This document shows positions 42,795 through 53,200 of a stretch of 64,000 nucleotides of DNA, piece by piece (positions within the stretch are counted from its first letter, which is position 1; every line of letters starts with the position of its first letter). A model generated the notes under the pieces. That model ran no database searches, had not been told where the DNA came from, and saw only the letters and a program-made list of their open reading frames with translations. This stretch comes from Pyxidicoccus xibeiensis (GTDB taxonomy: Bacteria > Myxococcota > Myxococcia > Myxococcales > Myxococcaceae). The stretch is from NCBI RefSeq assembly GCF_024198175.1, contig NZ_JAJVKV010000005.1, positions 682,001 to 746,000 on the forward strand, written 5' to 3'. The translations under genes and the position numbers were made by a program.

Positions 42795-45032
42795 TCAGGC
42801 GCGGCGGCGGCGGCCGCGCAAGCCGATGAGCCCCACCACGGCGAGCCCCGCCCATCCGAAGAGGGACAGGGCGAGGCCGACGCGGAAGCTCAGGGGCCGG
42901 TAGTCGAACCGCACGCGGTGGGCGTTTGGTGAGACGCGCACCGCGCGCACTGCGAGGTTCGCGCGGTGGAGGGGGACTTCCTTCCCGTCCACCGTCGCGA
43001 GCCAGCCGGGGTAGTGCGTGTCCGTGACGACGAGGTAGCTCTCGTCACAGGCGCTCACGTCCAGCTCCAGGTGCTGGGCTCCGCTGCTCACGATGCGCAC
43101 GGTGCCCTCGCACTCGGGCCTGTCCAGCGGCTCCCCGGAGGCGAGGAATGCGATATCCCGGAAGGGCTGGTCCTCGTCGAGCACCGCCTCCAGGGCCTCC
43201 TGGTCCGTCACCCGGCGGGCCTGCTGCACGAGGAAGGCGCGGGGCAGGGCGGTGCGTGAGCGGGACAGCGTGGTGCCGTCGTCGGCCCGGTGCAGCAGCT
43301 CCAGGTCCTCGAAGGGCGGCGGGCCCCGGCGCACGTAGTGGGTGACGCCGGCCAGGTCATAGACGCTGCGCTCTCCGGCGAGATTGAAGTACGGGGAGAA
43401 GCGCGGCTCGGGAGCGCCGTAGCCCTCCAGCGCCGTCAGGCGCTCCTCCACGAAGCGGTTGGGGGTGAGCCGGTCCAGGCTGTGCTCGAGCGTCCTCGAC
43501 TCCCCGTCCTTCTCCGGTTCCTTCGGGCCCTCGATGTCCGCGCTGATGCGGCCCTCGAAGGGGGAGGGGAAGAAGGGGCTCAGGGCGAAGGGACGAACGA
43601 ACGTCTCGGCGAGCGTGTAGTCGGGGACCTTCAGCAGCAGGTGCGCCCCCGCCAGCTCCAGCACCACGAGCGCCGCCAGCCCGTGTCTCACGCGACGGGG
43701 CCTCGCGAGGGACGCGGGCATCAGGAGCACTACGAGAACGGCCAGCCCGAGCACGAAGGGCACCCAGGGCGCGCCGGCCTCGGCGTAGGTGCGCAGGGGC
43801 AGGCTGCGGACCACCGGCCCGCACGCGGCGATGGCCACGCCCACGCCCACGAGGCCCACCGCCGCGCGCCGGAGCGAGGGCGTGACGCGTCGGGCGAGCC
43901 GTCCCGCGAGGTCCAGGCCGAAGGCGGAGAGCACCGAGATGCAGAAGGCCGCGCCCACGAAGTACTTCGCGGGGAAGCGGAAGAGGGAGAAGGGCGGCAC
44001 CTCCTGGAGGAACCACGCCGCCGGCGGGAAGTGGCGCCCCAGGCTCAGCGACACGAGGAGCAGGGCGCCCACCGCGAAGGGGTTGGCGCGACGGGGCCCG
44101 CCAATGCCCCCAAGGACGGCGAGCGCGCAGGGCAGCGCGCCGACGAAGAGGGTGAGCAGGAACCACTGGTCCCCGCCCCAGTACGGGCCGCGCGGCAGGT
44201 CCGCGAGCGGCCAGAAGGCAGCCAGCACCTGGTGCCCGGACATGGACCAGTCGAGCTGCCCGGACCAGTCGCCGCCCGAACGCACCGAGTGCTGCGCGAA
44301 CTCCGCCGCGGGCAGCAACGCCACCGCCGCGAGCACCGCCGCCACCGCGAGCCCCGACGCGACGCGGACCATCGCCGTGCCGCGCGCCCGGACGTTCGCG
44401 CTCCGCCCCATCCCCGCGACCAGCACCGCGAGCAGCCCCTGCCACAGCGTCGTCTCCGGCGAGCCCACGACGAGCGACAGCGCGGTGTACACCGCCAGCC
44501 GGACCCAGGGCGCCCGCCCCCGGGCGTGCACCACGTCATGCGCGGCGCCCAGGATGAAGCCGCTCCAGGCCGCCGCATCGACGACGTTCTCCTGGATGCC
44601 CAGGTCCGTCATCAGCGGCGACAGGCCGAACATCGCGCCCGCCACCAGCGACGCGGGCCACGAGGCGCGCAGCCGGCGGGCCAGGAGGAACACGCCCACC
44701 GCCGCGAGCGCGACGTGCGCGACGTGCAGCACCGTCATCGACGCGATGGGGCCGGCCAGCAGCACCGCCACCCAGCGCGGCGGGTAGTACACCTGCGAGT
44801 AGAGCGTGGCGGCGAAGGGCTGCCCCAGGCGCAGGTAGGGGTTCCACAGCGGGACTTCGCCCGCGCGCAGCGACTCCAGCAGGAAGGCCGAGTCCGGGAA
44901 GAAGATGCGGAACACGTCCCGGCCCGCGAGCAGGTGCCCTCGCAGCACGGGGCTGTACACGAAGGCGAGCATCGCCAGCAGGCCGGCGCAGGTGAGGAGC
45001 ACCCGCGTCCTCTGGGTTCTTGCCAGGCTCAT
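42795..45032 (-). CDS. YfhO-like multi-pass membrane protein
   Basis: 745 aa with about 12 membrane segments and a large C-terminal soluble domain. The N-terminal loop RDVFRIFFPDSAFLLESLRAGEVPLWNPYLRLGQPF is typical of YfhO/GT-C proteins. In Gram-positive bacteria YfhO-type proteins add sugars to teichoic acids; here a role in moving a lipid-linked sugar to an envelope glycan is plausible but unproven. It overlaps the end of the downstream-coordinate gene by four bases (that gene's stop at 45029), so the two are translated together. Confidence 0.75.
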   Translation of the reverse strand: MSLARTQRTRVLLTCAGLLAMLAFVYSPVLRGHLLAGRDVFRIFFPDSAFLLESLRAGEVPLWNPYLRLGQPFAATLYSQVYYPPRWVAVLLAGPIASMTVLHVAHVALAAVGVFLLARRLRASWPASLVAGAMFGLSPLMTDLGIQENVVDAAAWSGFILGAAHDVVHARGRAPWVRLAVYTALSLVVGSPETTLWQGLLAVLVAGMGRSANVRARGTAMVRVASGLAVAAVLAAVALLPAAEFAQHSVRSGGDWSGQLDWSMSGHQVLAAFWPLADLPRGPYWGGDQWFLLTLFVGALPCALAVLGGIGGPRRANPFAVGALLLVSLSLGRHFPPAAWFLQEVPPFSLFRFPAKYFVGAAFCISVLSAFGLDLAGRLARRVTPSLRRAAVGLVGVGVAIAACGPVVRSLPLRTYAEAGAPWVPFVLGLAVLVVLLMPASLARPRRVRHGLAALVVLELAGAHLLLKVPDYTLAETFVRPFALSPFFPSPFEGRISADIEGPKEPEKDGESRTLEHSLDRLTPNRFVEERLTALEGYGAPEPRFSPYFNLAGERSVYDLAGVTHYVRRGPPPFEDLELLHRADDGTTLSRSRTALPRAFLVQQARRVTDQEALEAVLDEDQPFRDIAFLASGEPLDRPECEGTVRIVSSGAQHLELDVSACDESYLVVTDTHYPGWLATVDGKEVPLHRANLAVRAVRVSPNAHRVRFDYRPLSFRVGLALSLFGWAGLAVVGLIGLRGRRRRA

Positions 45033-46525
45033 GGCCGGCCCGTCGCCTGGGAGCGCTCGCGGACCCAGAGCACGTAGCCGCTGTCCCGGCTCAGCTCGCG
45101 CCAGCCGCCGCGCGCGCGGAGCCGGTCGAGCAGGATGTTGCCGGGGTTCTCCTCCTCCCAGAGGAGGTAGTCCGGGTCATACCGCGTGAGGACCTCCTCC
45201 CAGCCGGGCTCGCCCCACAGGAGCTTGTCGTGGTCCTCGTGGACCGACATGGGGAACGGGTCGTTGCGGCTGTCGATGAAGACCTTGTAGTCCGGCCCGG
45301 CGAAGTACGAGATGGGCCCGCCGATGACGAACCCGTTGAGCACCTTGCCCGGCGGCAGCGTGCGCAGCGTGGCCAGCGCCGTAAGGGGGATGGTCGAGCG
45401 CCGCACGCCCTGCTCGACGGGCGTCGGGTGCAGGGCATGGACCGCCGTGAGCATGACCAGCAACAGCGCGGGCCACAGGCCACCCCGGGCCCCGGCGCTC
45501 CAGCGGGCCACGGCGTCGTCGAGCCGGCTCCAGAAGCGCCGGAGGGGGCCCGGCGTCCCGGTGACGGTCCGGGCCGCGGCGGCATGCTCCAGCAGCACGA
45601 GCGCCAGGAGCACGGCGGCGAAGGGCGCATGGCGCTGCACCTTGATGGCGGCCACGCCCAGCACGGCGGCGGGCAGGAGGCTGGCCACGCTGCGCTTCGA
45701 CGCCGCGCCCACGGCGAACAGGGGGGCGCCCGCCAGCGCGAGGTAGGCCCAGCTCGAGCCCGCGTTCAGGTCGATGGGCCGCCACTCGACGATGGTCTGC
45801 GTGGAGGGCAGCAGCGAGTGGTGCAGGGGATAGAGGTAGATGTTCGGCCCATCCGGTCCCAGGCCCGCGCCGAGGAAGGCGGCCACGCAGAAGGCGAGGG
45901 CGCGCACGGCACGGCGCCGGGACTCGGGGCCCGGCGAGTCCAGCGCGGCGCCCACGGCGGTGGAGCCGAGGAGGGCGGGCCCCAGCAGCCAGCTCCCGTG
46001 CAGGTTGGCCCACGCCACGCCCAGAAAGGGGAAGACCCAGAGGACGCGGTCATTGCCAGCGCGCCAGGACTGGACGCACAGCACCGCGACGGTGAAGAGC
46101 AGGTGGCCCACGTGGTAGGGCCGCTCCTGGGGCCAGGTGGGGGCGTGCACCACGAGGATGGCGCCCAGGGCGGCCAGGGCGAGCAGCCCCCTGTGGCCGG
46201 ACGCGGCGCGGCCCAGGGCCTTCCACAAGAGCAGCAGGTTGGCGGAGACCAGCGCGGCGACGAGCAGCGCGGGGCCGGCGGCGCCCAGCCAGCGCAGCAA
46301 CATCACGCACAGCACCCCGAAGCCCCACTCATGGGGAACCCAGCCGGCGGTGCCCGTGACGCTGAAGGGGTCCACGCGGCTGAAGCCATGCTCCAGGACG
46401 AAACGGCCCCCTGCGAGGTGGAAGAAGAGGTCGAAGTTCTTGAGCGGCGACATCCCCAGCCGCGCGGCGAGCACCAACGCGATGAGGGCCGCCGGCCCGG
46501 GGAGGAGGAGGGACCGCATCCGCAT
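45029..46525 (-). CDS. GT-C-like multi-pass membrane protein
   Basis: 498 aa, about 10 membrane segments. The first loop NFDLFFHLAGGRFVLEHGFSRVDPFS and the following HEWGFGVL resemble dolichyl-phosphate-mannose-type (GT-C) glycosyltransferases, where an acidic residue of the first loop is catalytic (here D in NFDLF). The C-terminal ~110 residues are soluble (VFIDSRNDPF, YDPDYLLWEEENPGNILLDRLRARGGWREL). The gene overlaps the YfhO-like gene by four bases (ATGA). Substrate unknown. Confidence 0.7.
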   Translation of the reverse strand: MRMRSLLLPGPAALIALVLAARLGMSPLKNFDLFFHLAGGRFVLEHGFSRVDPFSVTGTAGWVPHEWGFGVLCVMLLRWLGAAGPALLVAALVSANLLLLWKALGRAASGHRGLLALAALGAILVVHAPTWPQERPYHVGHLLFTVAVLCVQSWRAGNDRVLWVFPFLGVAWANLHGSWLLGPALLGSTAVGAALDSPGPESRRRAVRALAFCVAAFLGAGLGPDGPNIYLYPLHHSLLPSTQTIVEWRPIDLNAGSSWAYLALAGAPLFAVGAASKRSVASLLPAAVLGVAAIKVQRHAPFAAVLLALVLLEHAAAARTVTGTPGPLRRFWSRLDDAVARWSAGARGGLWPALLLVMLTAVHALHPTPVEQGVRRSTIPLTALATLRTLPPGKVLNGFVIGGPISYFAGPDYKVFIDSRNDPFPMSVHEDHDKLLWGEPGWEEVLTRYDPDYLLWEEENPGNILLDRLRARGGWRELSRDSGYVLWVRERSQATGRP

Positions 46526-46599
46526 GAGGGGCGCAGGCTATCGCGCTTCGCGCGCCGCGCTAAGCAAGGACCGCTCGGCGGGCCTCCCGAGGGACGGCG

Positions 46600-48687
46600 T
46601 CAGCGCAGGGCCTGGAGGAGGTTGACATAGTCATCCGTCCAGACCCTGCGTGACAGGAGGTCCTCGGTGGCCCGGACCTGGGTCCACCCGAGCCGGTCCT
46701 CCAGCCAGCGGGCCTGGTCCGGGCTGGTGGTGAGGGCGAACCAGCGGCTCGGGGACTGGCCCCGGGCCAGCGCCTCCTCGCTCAGTACCTCGTCCCCGCT
46801 GAGCGCGGAGTGCAGGCCGAGCGAGGCTCCCAGCCGGGTGAGGACCGGGGCCAGGTCGAACAGCCGGCTGGAGATGTGGAAGAGCAGGAGCCCCCCGGGC
46901 CGGAGCTTGCGCAGGTACAGGCCGAGCGCCTCCTGCGTCAGGAGGTGAGTGGGGACGAAGTCGCTGGAGAAGGCGTCCAGGATGATGACGTCGTACGCCT
47001 GGTCCTCCGCCTCCTGCATCCGCAGCCGGGCGTCACCTGTGATGACCCGCACCGTGGCGGCGCTGCTCGAAAGCAGGGTGAAGTGGCTGCGCGCCAGCCG
47101 CTCCACCTCCGGGTCCAGCTCGTAGAAGTCCCAGCGCTCACCCTCGCGGCCGTACGCGGCGAGGCTTCCGATGCCGAGCCCCACGGCGCCGACCCGCTGA
47201 AGCGGGGGAGCGGCGGTGAGCACCCGGCCCACCGGCGAGCCCCGGTGGTAGTACAGGAGCGGCTCTCCCCGCGCCTCGGCATCCAGCCTCTCGATGCCAT
47301 GGACCGTGCTGCCATGCTGGAAGTGGCGCAGCCCGTTCTCGTCCTTCACGGTGTAGAGCCCGTAGAACGTCCGCGAGCCATCGACCCGGCTGTGCAGGAG
47401 CTTCACCGCGGCGAGCGCCAGGATGCCGGCCATGACCACCGCCGTGCCCCCCGCCATCAGCGGCGCGAGCCGGTGCCGGGCCTCGCCTCGCGCTTGAAGG
47501 GCGGCATCCCGCGCGGCGAGCGCCGCGAGGACGAGCAGCCCCGCGATGCCATAGTCTACGTACGCCATGGCCAGCGAGCCCAGCAGCAGCGGCACGCCCA
47601 GGACGATGAGCGCCGTGCCCAGCCAGCCGCCCACCGACATGTGGAGGTAGTACGAGCCCAGCAGGCGCGGCTCTTCCGGCCGGCAGCGCGCGAGGTTGGC
47701 GTGCAGCAGCAGGCAGCCCACCCACAACACCGAGCCGTGGAGCGCGAGCGAGGGCAGCACCGACTGCACTCGCGCCAGCGCGGCGACCGCCGCCCCTCCC
47801 GCGACCAGGAGCCCCGCGATGCACAGGCGATTGAGGCCGGTTGCCGTCAGCGGCTTGCGCGCGAAGCAGATGATGAGCGTGAGCAGATACAGCGTGAGCG
47901 GGACGATCCACAGCAGCGGCATGGACGCGTCCAGCGTCAGGACGTTGGTCACCGCCATCAGCAAGGCATTTGCGCCCGCGGCGAGCAGGAGCCAGGCGAG
48001 CCGCGAGGCCCCGGCCGCCCGGGTCGCGGACGTGGGAACGCCGGCGTCCACCATGGGAGGGGACGTGGCGGCAGCCGCCTCCGCGGGCCGCACGGTCCGG
48101 ATGCACAGGGCGGTGAGCAGCACGAAGGCGGCATAGGCCGTGTACCAGACGGTGAGCTGGGTGGTCGTGTCGAGCGCCGGCTCCACGAGGAAGGGGAAGG
48201 TCAGCATCGCCAGCAGCGCGCCGGCGTTGGACGTGCCGTAGAGGAAGGCCGGGTCGCTCCGGGACGGGTGGTCCGTGCGGGTCAGCCACGCCTGCGCCAC
48301 GAGGCTCGTGGTGGACAGGGCCAGGAAGGGCCAGCCGAGCGACAGCGCCAGCGTCACCAGGATGGCCCCGATGGGGTGCAGCTCCACGCTCCGCAAGTGG
48401 AAGGGGAACGTCACCGCTGGGAGCAGCACGAAGGCCAGGTGGGCCCAGCGGTAGCGCCCGGCCAGTACGAGCGGCGAGAGCCGGCTCGCGTACAGGTAAC
48501 CGAGGAGCAGGACGCCCTGGTAGAACATCATGCACGTCGTCCACACCGCCGCGCTGCTCCCGTACTCGGGCAGCAGCAGGCGCGCGACGATGAGCTCCAC
48601 CTGGAACAGCAGGAACGAGCCCAGGAAGACGAGCAGCCGGAAGAGCAGGCTCACGGGTGGAATCGGAAGTCGGGCGGGCGCGTCCAT
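46600..48687 (-). CDS. Second fused MFS/spermidine-synthase-like membrane protein
   Basis: 695 aa. Ten to twelve membrane segments (~15-445) are followed by a spermidine-synthase-like Rossmann domain (VGLGIGSLAAYGREGERWDFYELDPEVERLA, then YDVIILDAFSSDFVPTHLLTQEAL). It differs clearly from the 38604 protein but shares the domain plan. The GxG and acidic D/E residues for SAM-type cofactors are kept. ATG 48687 is preferred since the membrane domain starts shortly after; the frame is open to 48834. Confidence 0.78.
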   Translation of the reverse strand: MDAPARLPIPPVSLLFRLLVFLGSFLLFQVELIVARLLLPEYGSSAAVWTTCMMFYQGVLLLGYLYASRLSPLVLAGRYRWAHLAFVLLPAVTFPFHLRSVELHPIGAILVTLALSLGWPFLALSTTSLVAQAWLTRTDHPSRSDPAFLYGTSNAGALLAMLTFPFLVEPALDTTTQLTVWYTAYAAFVLLTALCIRTVRPAEAAAATSPPMVDAGVPTSATRAAGASRLAWLLLAAGANALLMAVTNVLTLDASMPLLWIVPLTLYLLTLIICFARKPLTATGLNRLCIAGLLVAGGAAVAALARVQSVLPSLALHGSVLWVGCLLLHANLARCRPEEPRLLGSYYLHMSVGGWLGTALIVLGVPLLLGSLAMAYVDYGIAGLLVLAALAARDAALQARGEARHRLAPLMAGGTAVVMAGILALAAVKLLHSRVDGSRTFYGLYTVKDENGLRHFQHGSTVHGIERLDAEARGEPLLYYHRGSPVGRVLTAAPPLQRVGAVGLGIGSLAAYGREGERWDFYELDPEVERLARSHFTLLSSSAATVRVITGDARLRMQEAEDQAYDVIILDAFSSDFVPTHLLTQEALGLYLRKLRPGGLLLFHISSRLFDLAPVLTRLGASLGLHSALSGDEVLSEEALARGQSPSRWFALTTSPDQARWLEDRLGWTQVRATEDLLSRRVWTDDYVNLLQALR

Positions 48688-48999
48688 GCGTGCTCGGAAC
48701 CATGACAGAGCCTCGCCCGTCTCTTCCAGCCGCGTTCCGCGCGTCCCCTGACTGCACCCCTCGTGTCGGCTCCTTCCAGTCGGTCTGGACCCACGGGCGG
48801 GCTTCAGTGCCGTACCGGCCGCCCTCAGCGACACCGCGACTGGAGCTGCGGCGTGGCGGAGCAGGAATGCCTCATGGAAAATTGAAATCGCATACGAACT
48901 TCATGCAATCGAGTGGCGGGTTGAGTTGTGTCTTGTGGATTTCCAACAGTCCAGTTACTGACATTCGATGCAGGACGCCGTTCCTCGTCAGGAGTGGGC
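48688..48999. other. Divergent intergenic region (312 bases)
   Basis: Between the MFS/spermidine-synthase-like gene and the four-gene Rhs operon. The stretch 48875-48990 is A+T-richer and must hold the operon's promoter; no consensus strong enough to call was found. No RNA gene or repeat seen. Confidence 0.5.
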
Positions 49000-49386
49000 A
49001 TGGGCTCTCGATACGTAGTGCCGCTGGGATTGCTTGTGATGCTCATGGCGTCAGGTTGCAACGAGCCTCCGTCGCCAGGGGAGCCGAGCGCGCCCGTGGG
49101 GCAAGTCTTCGGGGAGCACCGCCAGGCGCGGGCCGCGGAGCGTACGAAGCAGGTAGGTGAAGCGTGTACCGGGGCAGGGCAGTCGGACTGTCTGTCGGGA
49201 GTATGTCTTCATACGAAGCCCGACCCTGGCGAAGGGTTCATCTGCTCCAAGGCATGTGAGGAAGACGCCGCCTGCCCTGACAGCTGGCGGTGTGGCGCGG
49301 TACATCCGGGACCGGGGGCCTCGTTCTGTATCCCTCCTGCTGACTGGACTCCTCGCGCTGCCAGGATGCCTGGGGGAAGCCAGTGA
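49000..49386 (+). CDS. Cysteine-rich lipoprotein, first gene of the Rhs operon
   Basis: 128 aa. Signal peptide with lipobox LMASGC (C21). The body has the pattern GEACTGAGQSDCLSGVCL then CSKACEEDAACPDSWRCG, a disulfide-rich module common in secreted myxobacterial proteins. AGGAG five bases before the ATG fixes the start. Its last codon and stop overlap the next gene's GTG by four bases. Function unknown; surface localisation is inferred from the lipobox. Confidence 0.75.
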   Translation: MGSRYVVPLGLLVMLMASGCNEPPSPGEPSAPVGQVFGEHRQARAAERTKQVGEACTGAGQSDCLSGVCLHTKPDPGEGFICSKACEEDAACPDSWRCGAVHPGPGASFCIPPADWTPRAARMPGGSQ

Positions 49387-50228
49387 TCGCAGGCGCTCTC
49401 GTTCTCGCACTGCTGTCGGCGGCTCCTGTTTCAGGCGAACGTTACCTTGCATTTGGCGGGGCGGATGGCTGGGTGGTGTTGGAAGTCCACTCCAGAAAGC
49501 CAGAGCGGCTCCGCCTCCCTGCCCCCTACCGAGCGCGGACGCTGGCCATCTCGACCAATGGTCAGCATGTCGTCTTTACCGCTCATGACGAGGCTGCTCG
49601 GAATGACCTTCTGTATCGCTGGGACTGGCGAACGGGAGGGCGTCCTGTCCGTATCGGGGCCGAGGAGGGGTTCCACGCGGATCCCGCCATCAGTCCCGAC
49701 GGGAAGTGGGTCTACTTCGCCCATCATCCCAGAATGGGTGGCCCGCCGGGGCGTCATCAGCCAAAAGCCAACGCGCAGCTCTACCGTGTACGACTCGACG
49801 GTCTCGAGTTGACGGCGCTGAGCAACGAGCAGGGATGTCACCTCAGCCCGTCATTCCGGCCGGATGGCGAGCTCGTCTATGTCCATACCCTCTGCAGCGT
49901 CACGCAGAAGAGCTTGCGGCTGATGAAGAACGGAGTCGTGCAGCCGGAGGTTCTTGCCTCCGAAGAGCTGAATGAACCGTCATTCTCACCTGATGGTCGG
50001 CGGCTGGTCTTCGTTTCGCGGGTCGGTCCACAAGTCCTGCTCAAGGAGTGGACATCACTCAAGCGGCCGGCGCGCGTCCTGCACAGGTTCCAGCTCGTAG
50101 AGGACGGGCGGGCTCGCGCCCAGTATGGCGCTGATGCAAGAGAGCTGTTCTTCCAGGATGAGAACGCCGTCATGAGGCTTTCCGGTTCGACCGTGACCCG
50201 CATCTTTGCTTTCGGAGATGTGCCATGA
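49383..50228 (+). CDS. Secreted WD40/TolB-like beta-propeller protein
   Basis: 281 aa. Hydrophobic signal (LVLALLSAAPVSG) then repeats of the PD40 type: AISTNGQHVVFTA, AISPDGKWVYFA, SFRPDGELVYVH, SFSPDGRRLVFVS. Four to six blades suggest one propeller in the periplasm or outside. GTG start inside the stop of the lipoprotein gene, and its own stop overlaps the Rhs start (ATGA). Its conserved place in the overlap chain implies a role with the Rhs protein, possibly as a partner or folding aid (inference). Confidence 0.75.
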   Translation: MIAGALVLALLSAAPVSGERYLAFGGADGWVVLEVHSRKPERLRLPAPYRARTLAISTNGQHVVFTAHDEAARNDLLYRWDWRTGGRPVRIGAEEGFHADPAISPDGKWVYFAHHPRMGGPPGRHQPKANAQLYRVRLDGLELTALSNEQGCHLSPSFRPDGELVYVHTLCSVTQKSLRLMKNGVVQPEVLASEELNEPSFSPDGRRLVFVSRVGPQVLLKEWTSLKRPARVLHRFQLVEDGRARAQYGADARELFFQDENAVMRLSGSTVTRIFAFGDVP

Positions 50229-53200
50229 GATGGATTTTTCAGGCCGTGAGCATCCTGGTGCTGGTCGGCCCGGTGACGGCGCAGGCTCAGTTCTGCCCTG
50301 CGGACGTCCTTCCGCGTTGTGACGGCTCCCAGGGAAACCCGGGTGGGGGAGGGGGAGCGCCTCCTTCCGGAGGCGGTCCACCGCCTCCTAGCAGTCCTCC
50401 CCCCAGTGGAGGTGGCGCGCCGCCGCCTCCACCCAGCGCGGGCGCCGGGCCTCAGTTCTTTGGTGATCCCGTCAACATCGCGGACGGCTATACCTATATA
50501 CGGGAGACGGACTTTGAAATCCCACTGAGCCAGGGAAGTCTTCCGTTCATCCGGATGTATGTGACTCCCGCGCGCTCGTACGGATACTCGCACTTTCCGC
50601 AGGGCTTCCTGCCCAGCACCCACACGAATTACGTGCCAAGGCCTTTTGGCGAGCACAGGAATGGTGGAAGTCTCAACTGGTGGCACAACTTCTACAGCTC
50701 GGTGCGAAAGGACTCGCCCACCAGTGCCGAGGTGGAAGTCCGGGATGTGGATGGGTTCCGGAACAGCCTCCAGTGGAGCAATCAGCCGGCAGTGGCCGGC
50801 AAGTGGTACGTCAATGGCAATGCCGCGGGCAGCCGTGATCGCCTCTGGCAGGACAAGGCGGACGGCGGGTGGCCCGAGAAGTTCGTGTACTACCGTGAAG
50901 GAAGCGGGCGCTACACCTACGATGCGGTGTATGTCCATGGTGACGGTTCCGGTGCCAGGCATTACTTCCTGGGCCGCATCGAGGACACCGCCTACGTATC
51001 TCCCGGGCAGGTGGAAGTACCTCGCGCGACGTTGGAGTATGCACAGCCTTCCACGGATGGCGGCACAGCGCCCGACCCCCTCTGCCCGAGCGGTGCGGCA
51101 GGCTCCACCCCAGGCGTGCCATACCTGAGGACGGTGACGGACCGGGATGGGACGAAGCTCCACTTCTACTACCGGCGACTCGAGAATACGCGGGGGCGGA
51201 CGGAGTGCGTCCTTGACCACGTCAACGTCGAAGCCACGGCGGATGGCGGCACCGCCGAGCGGACCCTGGTCCAATATCAGTACGCGTCCGGGGGCAACGA
51301 GTTGGCGCGCGTGGACCATCCCCAGACAGGCCGGAGCTTCGAATACACCTACCCCCTGGGAAACAGCCCGAACGACGTCATGGAGGCGCGTGAAGGGGGC
51401 GCCCTGAAGAGCCGGCATACCTACTATTACAGCAGCGAAGATCCGAAGCGCGACGAGGCGGAGGGGCATGACTTCGCCATCGAGGACGTACTGAGCTCTC
51501 GGCCTGGAACCAAGGATGCCTGCTCTATCGCCATGGGCGGGAGCGTGCCCACGCGTGAGTTCGCCGACTCCAGGGCAAGCCTGGGAACCGGGCAGACGGG
51601 ACAGACGACGCTGACCTCCCGGTTCACTTCGGCCGCGGCCTTCTATTCGCACGAGAGCTGGCGCCTCACTTCATACGAGCAACGCTGTGACGGGACCTCC
51701 TGCCCTGGCATCGTTCCCGGCACCGAGACCTGGGAATATGAATGCCCGGGCTTGGACAGCTCCGTCGCTCCAGCCATGACCAAGGCACACAAGGACATGC
51801 GAGGTTCTTGGGAGAGCTATGTGCATCATGTCCCTGATGCCGGTGTGCCCGAGGCGCAGGGTGTTCCCGTCAAGCAGCTGAAGCTGCTGACGCAGGTGCG
51901 CGCGGGCGCTCTGGATTCGAGCGGCACTGGTAGCTTGGCTGAGGTCCGGTTTGGTTATACCTACGGGAGCACGTCGCGTTCACTGCCCGCGTACGAGCAG
52001 CTCGTGGAGCGACAGGAGACCGCCAGTGTCCTGGCTCCTTCGGGCACGGCAGACCCCAACGCCCGGACCCAGTACGTCTATGATTCGACGACCAACCGGT
52101 TGAAGGCCACGTTCCACACCGGGTGGACGCAGGTGCGTGACAGCAACGGGGCCTGGAGCGTGCAGAAGCGTCGTATCGGCGTGTTTCATCTCCGAGCCCC
52201 TCAATGTGGCGGAACGGGCGCAGAAGATGCTCAGGGGCGGGTGCTCGAAACCCATGGTCCCTGCTTGGTGGATGCAACCACGACCAACGTCGCCAGCATC
52301 ACTGGCTGCCCCACCACCGCGCCCTTCCCGGTGACGAAGTATGAATACTGGTCTCAAGCGGAGACGGGGCACCGGCGCAATCGCCTGAAGAAGCAGTCGA
52401 TGCATCCATCGGGCTGTGGGGTTGGCGCGTCCCTCGAAACCCAGTACCTGGAGTACGACGCCTTTGGGAACGCGACCCGCGTGCAGGACGCGAATGGCGT
52501 CATCACCGAGCGCGTGTACAACCAGGACCAGCTGGCGCGGCAATCCATCGTGGAGGGGGCGGCGTCCACGACGACCCTGTTCTCCTACGACCAGGGACGG
52601 CTGAAGGCCATCCAGCATCCTCAGGGCAACCACGACGTGTTCTGCTACCGCACGGGGACCACCGCGGGCCAGGGGTGCACGGGTGGCGCACCGACGTATC
52701 TGCTGCAGTGGAGGGCAAAGGCGGCGGATGCGAACGGTGCGAGCTGGTCCGAGAAGGTCGAATACTCCTACTGGCCGGACGAGACGGTGAAGTCCGCCAC
52801 CTTCCTGAAGTGGAACGGGAGCACTGCCGAGGCACGGCGGGTGATGACGTTCAGCGCGGATGCCCGCCGCAGGCCCACCTTCCAGGGACTGGGGAACCTG
52901 CCTTCTCCGGTGAAGGCGTCGCGGCTGTTCGACGCGGAGGGCAACCTGACGGGCATCGGTTTCCCGTACAACGGCCCACCGGACGTCTGTGGCGGGCCGG
53001 ACTCGTCGGGACAGCCCGGCTCGGCGCTGTGCACCGCACTGGCCTACGACCGCCTGGATCGGCTGGCGAAGGTCGATGAGTTTCCAGCCGATGGGAGCAG
53101 CCAGCGTACCTGCTTCACCTATGACGCCCAGAGCAACGTGACGTCCGTGCGTCAGGGCTGTGCGGCGACGACGGGGACGAGCGACTGCGCGAGTTGCTCG

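Noticed and set aside
48935-48963. TTGTGG-N17-TACTGA before the Rhs operon
   Set aside because: Spacing is right but the -10 match is too weak to call a promoter.
50330-50460. Gly/Pro codon-rich tract as a repeat element
   Set aside because: It is a coding low-complexity linker of the secreted Rhs protein, in frame with the signal peptide and the repeats.
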